Shown: positions 59,704-64,000 of the stretch, in pieces
Numbering within the stretch: the first letter of the stretch is position 1
Layout: each line of letters begins with the position of its first letter
DNA from: Gammaproteobacteria bacterium
Lineage (GTDB): Bacteria; Pseudomonadota; Gammaproteobacteria; Eutrophobiales; Eutrophobiaceae
NCBI GenBank assembly: GCA_030829955.1
Contig: JAURNY010000009.1
Location: forward strand, 40,498-104,497
Reading direction: 5' to 3'
Length of the DNA: 64,000 nucleotides
The notes under the pieces: model-generated
What the model was told of the DNA's origin: nothing
What the model saw: the letters and a program-made list of their open reading frames with translations, nothing else
The model's database searches: none
Made by a program: the position numbers and the translations under genes

Positions 59704-60629
59704 TTCAATTTCTCCGCAACCCTTGCCACAGCACTACGCGACCGGAGATTATTTTCCAGCTCATTTGCAGAGGCTTTAATCTTTTTGCCAACGGGTTTTA
59801 AACGAGAAGTTGATTGATCCTGCGTGACTGGAATCTCTTTCGGTAATGATTCCGGTTTTGATTGATCACGAATAAATCGTTTAACAAGCCTATCCTCAAG
59901 AGAATGAAAACTGATTGCTACTAATCTACCTTTAGGCTCGAGTACATCAACTACTTTAGGTAATACAGCTTCAATATCATCAAGCTCATTGTTTATAAAA
60001 ATACGTAAGGCCTGAAACGTTTTTGTTGCCGGATGAATATTATGTTTCTTTGAAGGCAAGATTGATTTAATCAAGTCCACCAGTTCTGATGTAGTAACAA
60101 TAGCCTTTTCATCGCGCTGTCTAACAATGGCCCTAGCAATTCTTCGCGATGCACGTTCTTCACCATATTGATAGATAACATCAGCAATTTCGTTTTCTTT
60201 CGCGTGATTTAACCATTTACTAACAGGCTGACCAGTTGATGTATCCATTCGCATGTCGAGAGGTGCATTAAAACGAAAACTGAAACCACGATTAGGATTA
60301 TCCAGTTGAGGTGAAGACACACCGAAGTCCAGCAACACGCCGGCAACCTTACCTGACATATCACGTTTAACTACTTCCTGCTTCAGCATCGTGAATGAAC
60401 CTTGTACAAGTGTAAAACGTGGATCGTTAGACATGTTGTCTGAAACAGAGGCAATCGCATCTAGGTCTTTATCGAAGGCAAGCAGGCGACCGTTTTTACC
60501 CAGCCGTTTAAGGATAGCAGCGCTATGTCCTCCACGTCCAAATGTGCAATCAATGTAAAACCCATCTGCATATATATTCAATGCCTCAATTACCTCATCC
60601 AATAAAACTGGTTGATGACCTTCATCCAA
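59700..60629 (-). CDS. rsmH: 16S rRNA C1402 N4-methyltransferase RsmH
   Basis: A 309-residue SAM-dependent enzyme (formerly MraW). H-Q-P-V-L-L-D-E-V opens the protein, and T-F-G-R-G-G-H-S is the SAM loop. D-F-G-V-S-S-P-Q-L-D and S-F-H-S-L-E-D-R-L-V-K are conserved. The start must be TTG at 60629: an in-frame stop lies 9 nt upstream. RsmI, at the right edge, modifies the same nucleotide. Confidence 0.95.
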   Translation of the reverse strand: MDEGHQPVLLDEVIEALNIYADGFYIDCTFGRGGHSAAILKRLGKNGRLLAFDKDLDAIASVSDNMSNDPRFTLVQGSFTMLKQEVVKRDMSGKVAGVLLDFGVSSPQLDNPNRGFSFRFNAPLDMRMDTSTGQPVSKWLNHAKENEIADVIYQYGEERASRRIARAIVRQRDEKAIVTTSELVDLIKSILPSKKHNIHPATKTFQALRIFINNELDDIEAVLPKVVDVLEPKGRLVAISFHSLEDRLVKRFIRDQSKPESLPKEIPVTQDQSTSRLKPVGKKIKASANELENNLRSRSAVARVAEKLN

Positions 60630-60654
60630 AACAACTAATCACCCGAGATAACTG

Positions 60655-61113
60655 CTATAATGACAATTCTTGTAATGAATCAGGTGTGGGGACAGAATCA
60701 TCACCGACTGAGTTAAGCCATTCATCTCGTTGTGCTTCCCATGTCTGTTCATCCCAGATTTCAAACTTATTTCCTTGCCCCAAGATCACAGCTTGCTTTT
60801 GCAACTCGGCATAACTACGCAATTCCTTGGGAATAAGGATGCGACCTTGTACATCAAGCTGACAGTCAGAGGCATAACCTCGCATCATCTGTTTAGTACG
60901 ACGGCTTTGTTTATCGAAATCGGAAAGAGTAGACAGTTTGTCTTCAATCACTTCCCATTCAGCAAGGGGAAATAACCAAAGCGAGCGGTCGAATGGGTTC
61001 AGGGTAATAACGAGCTGATTATCAGATTGAAAAGAAATAAGATCACGATAGCGGCTAGGTACCGCTAAACGACCTTTACTATCCAGACAAATTGTATTGA
61101 AGCCTCGAAACAC
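60655..61113 (-). CDS. mraZ: transcriptional repressor MraZ
   Basis: A 152-residue protein of two AbrB-like SpoVT domains, each with a D-x-K/Q-G-R motif (D-S-K-G-R-L-A-V-P and D-V-Q-G-R-I-L-I-P). It forms a ring that binds repeats before its own gene and damps the dcw operon. The start is GTG at 61113 after a TTGGGGATAG stretch. Three boxes lie 28-51 nt upstream. Confidence 0.95.
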   Translation of the reverse strand: MFRGFNTICLDSKGRLAVPSRYRDLISFQSDNQLVITLNPFDRSLWLFPLAEWEVIEDKLSTLSDFDKQSRRTKQMMRGYASDCQLDVQGRILIPKELRSYAELQKQAVILGQGNKFEIWDEQTWEAQRDEWLNSVGDDSVPTPDSLQELSL

Positions 61114-61140
61114 AAACTATCCCCAAGTTGCTAGTAAAAT

Positions 61141-61164
61141 CCACTTTTACCCACAATCCCCCAC
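61141..61164 (-). promoter_or_regulatory. MraZ operator: three GTGG boxes, 10 bp apart
   Basis: On the minus strand GTGGGGGATT, GTGGGTAAAA and GTGGATTTTA follow each other with exact 10-bp period, ending ~28 nt before the mraZ GTG. This matches the TGGGN-N5 repeats known to bind MraZ. They lie just downstream of the predicted -10 box, so binding would block early transcription. Confidence 0.82.
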
Positions 61165-61171
61165 TTCTTGA

Positions 61172-61201
61172 ACTATAGGGATTTGGGGAGTTTGCTGTCA
61201 A
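61172..61201 (-). promoter_or_regulatory. sigma-70 promoter of mraZ and the dcw cluster
   Basis: TTGACA (61201-61196), an 18-nt spacer and TATAGT (61177-61172) on the minus strand. The -35 box is a perfect consensus. Transcription should start near 61165, at the first MraZ box. Confidence 0.75.
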
Positions 61202-61358
61202 GCGTTGTTTGAGTTTTTTTTAATAAAAAATGCTCTTTTTTACAAACACTTAGCTCCCGAAAGTTAAAAAACACATCATTTGTTTCAAGTTATGTTTATT
61301 TAAGTCTATTTGATTCAATTTGTTTGCGTATATTCTTAATAAATTACATTAAGTTTAG
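61202..61358 (-). other. AT-rich spacer
   Basis: About 157 bp between the stop of the Sel1-repeat gene and the mraZ promoter. It has several A and T runs and a weak inverted A/T pair around 61209-61240, but no convincing terminator, ORF or RNA. Confidence 0.4.
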
Positions 61359-61721
61359 TCAAAATGCGCTGTCCTCTAATCCTAAATCCTTGGCCCGCTT
61401 CAAATATTGCTCAGCCAAATCAAAATTTGCCTCAACACTAGCCATTCCCCGTCTATAAAGCTTACTTAGGTGAAAGGCAGCGATAGCATCGCCCATTTCC
61501 ATCGCCTTTTTATATAGCTCAATAGCCTTTTCACTATCCATCTCCACACCCGCACCACGCTCATAGGCCAATGCTAACATGCCAATGGCTTCAGCTACTC
61601 CGGCATCAGCTAACGGTCTTAACATTAATAAGGCCTCACCATATCGAGCATCGGAAAATGCCTGACTTACCATATCAATGGCATCACGTAATTCCTGATC
61701 AGTAGAAGTAGATTCCTTCAT
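61359..61721 (-). CDS. Sel1-like repeat protein
   Basis: A 120-residue soluble helical protein. Two Sel1-type repeats are visible: A-I-G-M-L-A-L-A-Y-E-R-G-A-G-V, then A-I-A-A-F-H-L-S-K-L-Y-R-R-G. Such repeats mediate protein contacts. The ATG overlaps the TGA of the YtoQ-like gene, so the two are coupled. Specific role unknown. Confidence 0.75.
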   Translation of the reverse strand: MKESTSTDQELRDAIDMVSQAFSDARYGEALLMLRPLADAGVAEAIGMLALAYERGAGVEMDSEKAIELYKKAMEMGDAIAAFHLSKLYRRGMASVEANFDLAEQYLKRAKDLGLEDSAF

Positions 61722-62158
61722 GTGCTTATCACGTATTTAAGGGTTTCCACAACTTGCTCAGGTGTTTGAGCCCATGCCATTGCTGCACCATCGACTTCTT
61801 TCAATGGATGAATAATGCTTTCATCGTGTAACGTGATGTATGGTTTTCCTAGGGCAGCACACATACCAGCATCAAATGCCGCGTTCCATTGTTTATACTT
61901 ATCACCAAAACGTACGATAGCAACATTACATTTTTCAATTAGATTTTTAGTGCGAATTGCATTTACTTTTGATGACTTATGGTCACGCCAGAAATTTGAG
62001 TTCTCTAAACCAAGATGATCTCCAGCTGCATCACTTGCGTCGTGATCAGTTACTGCAGAAGTGTAAGTAATGGGCAAACCAAGCTCGTCAGTTCCCTGTT
62101 TAATTTGATCGCGCCAATCAGTATGAATTTCACCTGACAAATAAACAATCCAGTTCAT
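61718..62158 (-). CDS. YtoQ-family protein
   Basis: A 146-residue protein of the YtoQ family, related in fold to nucleoside 2-deoxyribosyltransferases. W-I-V-Y-L-S-G-E-I-H-T-D-W-R, D-H-D-A-S-D and F-W-R-D-H-K-S-S-K-V-N-A-I-R-T are family marks. V-R-F-G-D-K-Y-K-Q-W-N-A-A-F-D-A-G resembles the substrate-side Glu/Asp region of that superfamily. No activity is established. Lies 46 nt downstream of rnpB. Confidence 0.82.
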   Translation of the reverse strand: MNWIVYLSGEIHTDWRDQIKQGTDELGLPITYTSAVTDHDASDAAGDHLGLENSNFWRDHKSSKVNAIRTKNLIEKCNVAIVRFGDKYKQWNAAFDAGMCAALGKPYITLHDESIIHPLKEVDGAAMAWAQTPEQVVETLKYVIST

Positions 62159-62202
62159 GAATTATCCTTATTAGTTTTGTTTTTGATTTTAAAAAAAATT
62201 AA

Positions 62203-62542
62203 GAAAGAGTCGACCGATAAGCCGGGTTCTGTCGAGGACAATCATTCATCTGGGATGTATGTCACCATACACCTCAAGCAACCTACCCGGAAACAGTGCG
62301 GGCCGCACCATTGTTTCCCTATTTGGTCTTGCTCCCGGTGGGGTTTGCCCTGCCACTCCCATTACTGGCAGCGCGGTGCGCTCTTACCGCACCATTTCAC
62401 CCTTACCTGCAAACAGGCGGTATATTTTCTGTGGCACTTTCCATCGGCTCACGCCGTCCAGACGTTATCTGGCACCTCGCCCTATGGAGCCCGGACTTTC
62501 CTCTACTAACCATAATTAGCAGCGATTGCCTGGCCGACTCTC
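62203..62542 (-). ncRNA. rnpB: RNase P RNA (type A)
   Basis: About 340 nt. From the 5' side: GAGAGTCGGCC (P1), then the conserved GAGGAAAGTCCGGGCTCC, GAAAGTGCCACAGAAA, GGGTGAAA, AGAGCGCACCG, and the 3' end AGAACCCGGCTTATCGGTCGACTCTTTC, whose GGTCGACTC closes P1. It is the catalytic RNA maturing tRNA 5' ends. A T8 run lies just past the 3' end. Ends are estimated to a few nucleotides. Confidence 0.95.
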
Positions 62543-62549
62543 GGCTAAG

Positions 62550-62577
62550 AGTGTATGACCAGTAATGGAAGTTGCAA
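62550..62577 (-). promoter_or_regulatory. probable rnpB promoter
   Basis: TTGCAA (62577-62572), a 16-nt spacer and TACACT (62555-62550) on the minus strand, 7-8 nt before the estimated 5' end of RNase P RNA. Confidence 0.6.
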
Positions 62578-62658
62578 GGGTTTTTAATAAAAACTGATAT
62601 TTATAGTCATATGATGTGATCAAATGCGAGTATATCGAATAATAAGCTCTAGCGCACC

Positions 62659-62902
62659 TTGCAGCATTTATCCAGCGGCATGCGCGTTAACAGCTTACTT
62701 GATGATGCCGCCAAGGGAGCAATAACTGCAATCGCCACCACATCGGAAAATATATCGGCCGCACGTTCAAGCATACTGGATGCAGATTATACAAAAAGAG
62801 ACGCTACTACTGACCCACAGCAGTATTCTGCAACGCTCCAGCAACTCCATGATTGCTCAGGCCAATATCCGGCCTCAAAACGTATTGCGACTGCTAAGCT
62901 AA
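62659..62902 (+). pseudogene. flagellin gene remnant (fliC-like)
   Basis: Frame 1 from 62659 reads L-Q-H-L-S-S-G-M-R-V-N-S-L-L-D-D-A-A-K-G, which is flagellin residues ~25-45 (usual: RLSSGLRINSAKDDAAG). It runs directly into T-S-E-N-I-S-A-A-R-S-S-I-L-D-A-D-Y, the start of the C-terminal D0 region. After a +1 frameshift near 62808-62821 frame 2 continues S-S-I-L-Q-R-S-S-N-S-M-I-A-Q-A-N and P-Q-N-V-L-R-L-L-S, ending at TAA 62900-62902, the usual flagellin terminus. The first ~24 residues, the whole variable middle and the frame are lost. It cannot encode a working flagellin. Confidence 0.88.
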
Positions 62903-62910
62903 TCAGGCAA

Positions 62911-63321
62911 TTACTTCAGGTTCAGACTTTCACATACTCGTTGTTTAATCAGTTCGATTTCATTGGGCTTGTATGGTTTACGTTCCGGTCGCCCCCAGAC
63001 AACATCGGGCCAGCAAAAATCTGAAGGTGATCGACCAATAACGTGAATATGTAATTGACTCACAACATTACCGATTGCAGCGACATTGATCTTGCTCATT
63101 TCAAATTGTTGCAATATAAATCTGGAAAACAAATCAATTTTACTTTCTACAATTTGCCTTAAAGGTGCAGGTAATTCATAGAGTTCTTTAACTGTTGTTT
63201 TTGGGACAAGGATAAACCATGGCACTAATGAATTGTTCATCAATAACAACAAATACTCATTGCATTCCTGCAAAAGAATACAATCGTTTTGCAAACGCTT
63301 ATCCAGTTGAAAATCATTCAT
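62911..63321 (-). CDS. HIT-domain protein
   Basis: A 136-residue histidine-triad hydrolase. The motif Q-L-H-I-H-V-I-G-R near residues 91-99 is a shortened form of H-x-H-x-H-x-x, with Q in place of the first His as in part of the family. Such proteins act on nucleotide conjugates. It is downstream of rsmI in the same direction with a 217-nt gap, and converges on the flagellin remnant. Confidence 0.85.
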   Translation of the reverse strand: MNDFQLDKRLQNDCILLQECNEYLLLLMNNSLVPWFILVPKTTVKELYELPAPLRQIVESKIDLFSRFILQQFEMSKINVAAIGNVVSQLHIHVIGRSPSDFCWPDVVWGRPERKPYKPNEIELIKQRVCESLNLK

Positions 63322-63538
63322 AACCAGAGACTATGAAGGGTAATAATATTATTGACAAGTTAAAGCTGGCTTAAGTGCGATTGTGACAGTTTCTGCTCCG
63401 GTAATTTTTTATGGTTTAGGGTTGGATTCCATTTTATGCAAAAACAAACAAGCCAAATAATAAAAATTTAATTCGATGCATCATGAGCTATCCCTATCAA
63501 TATTAATTATAATCGGTGACAGTCCGGAGGTTCTTTAG
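63322..63538 (-). other. intergenic region between rsmI and the HIT gene
   Basis: Low-GC, with a short palindrome AATAATATTATT near 63340 and T runs. I see no ORF, tRNA or clear terminator. It probably carries the promoter of the HIT gene. Confidence 0.4.
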
Positions 63539-64000
63539 TCATTCATAACCAAGTGATAATTCATACACTGCATTTTTTTTCATGCCGGTAATTTCTGCTG
63601 TTAACACTACCGCATCTTTCGATGACAGTTTCCCAGATAATATTTTATAAATACGTATAACTTCCGCTTCTTCAACAGTTATATCTTTAATACCATCAAT
63701 AACGATTACGAATTCGCCTTTAGGTTTTATTATGCCATCTGCAAGCAGTTGCCTGATTGATTCGACATCCCCGTGAACAATCTGCTCAAACTGCTTTGTT
63801 AATTCTCTGGCTATTGTCATCTGACGATCATTGCCAAAAACTTCTGCTATGTGATCGAGTGCTTCCTTAATTCGATGCGGTGTCTCATAAAATACTATCG
63901 TTCGCGACTCTTGTTGTAATTGTTCTAGTTGTTTTTTTCTGGAGCCTGATTTCGCTACCAGATAACCCTCATACACAAACCGATCGGTCGGCAAACCTGC
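63539..64000 (-). CDS. rsmI: 16S rRNA C1402 2'-O-methyltransferase RsmI, 3' part only
   Basis: The last 154 codons of rsmI; the start lies beyond the right edge. G-L-P-T-D-R-F-V-Y-E-G-Y-L, F-Y-E-T-P-H-R-I and R-E-L-T-K-Q-F-E are tetrapyrrole-methylase-fold RsmI motifs, and the tail ends in the C-terminal helical domain. With RsmH it makes N4,2'-O-dimethylcytidine at C1402. Confidence 0.95.
   Translation of the reverse strand, partial: AGLPTDRFVYEGYLVAKSGSRKKQLEQLQQESRTIVFYETPHRIKEALDHIAEVFGNDRQMTIARELTKQFEQIVHGDVESIRQLLADGIIKPKGEFVIVIDGIKDITVEEAEVIRIYKILSGKLSSKDAVVLTAEITGMKKNAVYELSLGYE

Noticed and set aside
62177..62565. Three overlapping plus-strand ORFs of 86-110 codons
   Set aside because: They lie on the complement of RNase P RNA, whose conserved blocks explain the sequence.

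Overview
This window is a chromosomal segment of an AT-rich gammaproteobacterium. The evidence is gene order: rsmI, rnpB, mraZ and the full division/cell-wall (dcw) cluster through ftsZ, lpxC and secA; pilB-pilC-pilD-coaE-zapD-yacG; and pilS-pilR. LpxC and BamD show an outer membrane with lipid A. No phage, insertion sequence, tRNA or CRISPR array was recognised. The genus cannot be named from sequence alone.

Layout. (1) 1-8138, minus strand: a surface-carbohydrate island. It holds a TMTC-like membrane protein with a helical tail, GT2 and GT4 glycosyltransferases, a winged-helix regulator fused to a nucleotidyltransferase-like domain, the ABC exporter pair Wzm/Wzt, and a NeuB-type nonulosonate synthase carrying a cupin, cut by the left edge. 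(2) 8171-18353, minus strand: type IV pilin island. pilA has a -24/-12 promoter and its own terminator. A second pilin is followed 3 nt later by a TPR-sulfotransferase gene whose 5' end is out of frame at a run of ten A. Upstream lie two GT-C type membrane proteins, a small unknown protein and pilR/pilS. (3) 18522-30482: sucCD, an orphan GT-C protein, nadE, bamD, rluD, pgeF, a glutamate dehydrogenase, and clpB with a heat-shock type promoter. (4) 30622-36095, plus strand: pilB, pilC, pilD, coaE, zapD, yacG. (5) 36092-43441: Nudix/thiamine-phosphate-synthase fusion, argJ, secA, an M23 peptidase, a DciA-like protein, lpxC. (6) 43581-61113, minus strand: ftsZ, ftsA, ftsQ, ddl, murB, murC, murG, ftsW, murD, mraY, murF, murE, ftsI, ftsL, rsmH, mraZ, headed by a sigma-70 promoter and three MraZ boxes. 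(7) 61359-64000: a Sel1-repeat protein, a YtoQ-like protein, rnpB, a flagellin gene remnant, a HIT protein and the 3' part of rsmI.

How the parts fit. PilS/PilR probably act at the sigma-54 type promoter of pilA. PilD would mature both pilins, and PilB/PilC would assemble them. The pilin-linked GT-C proteins and sulfotransferase suggest a decoration pathway for pilin or surface glycan, with the A10 tract as a possible on/off or slippage switch. The decayed flagellin gene indicates loss of at least one flagellin copy. The most original observations are the A10 interruption with its pilin/sulfotransferase/GT-C setting, the flagellin remnant, a PilB without the usual four zinc-binding cysteines, and a perfect inverted repeat over the likely promoter of the winged-helix regulator.
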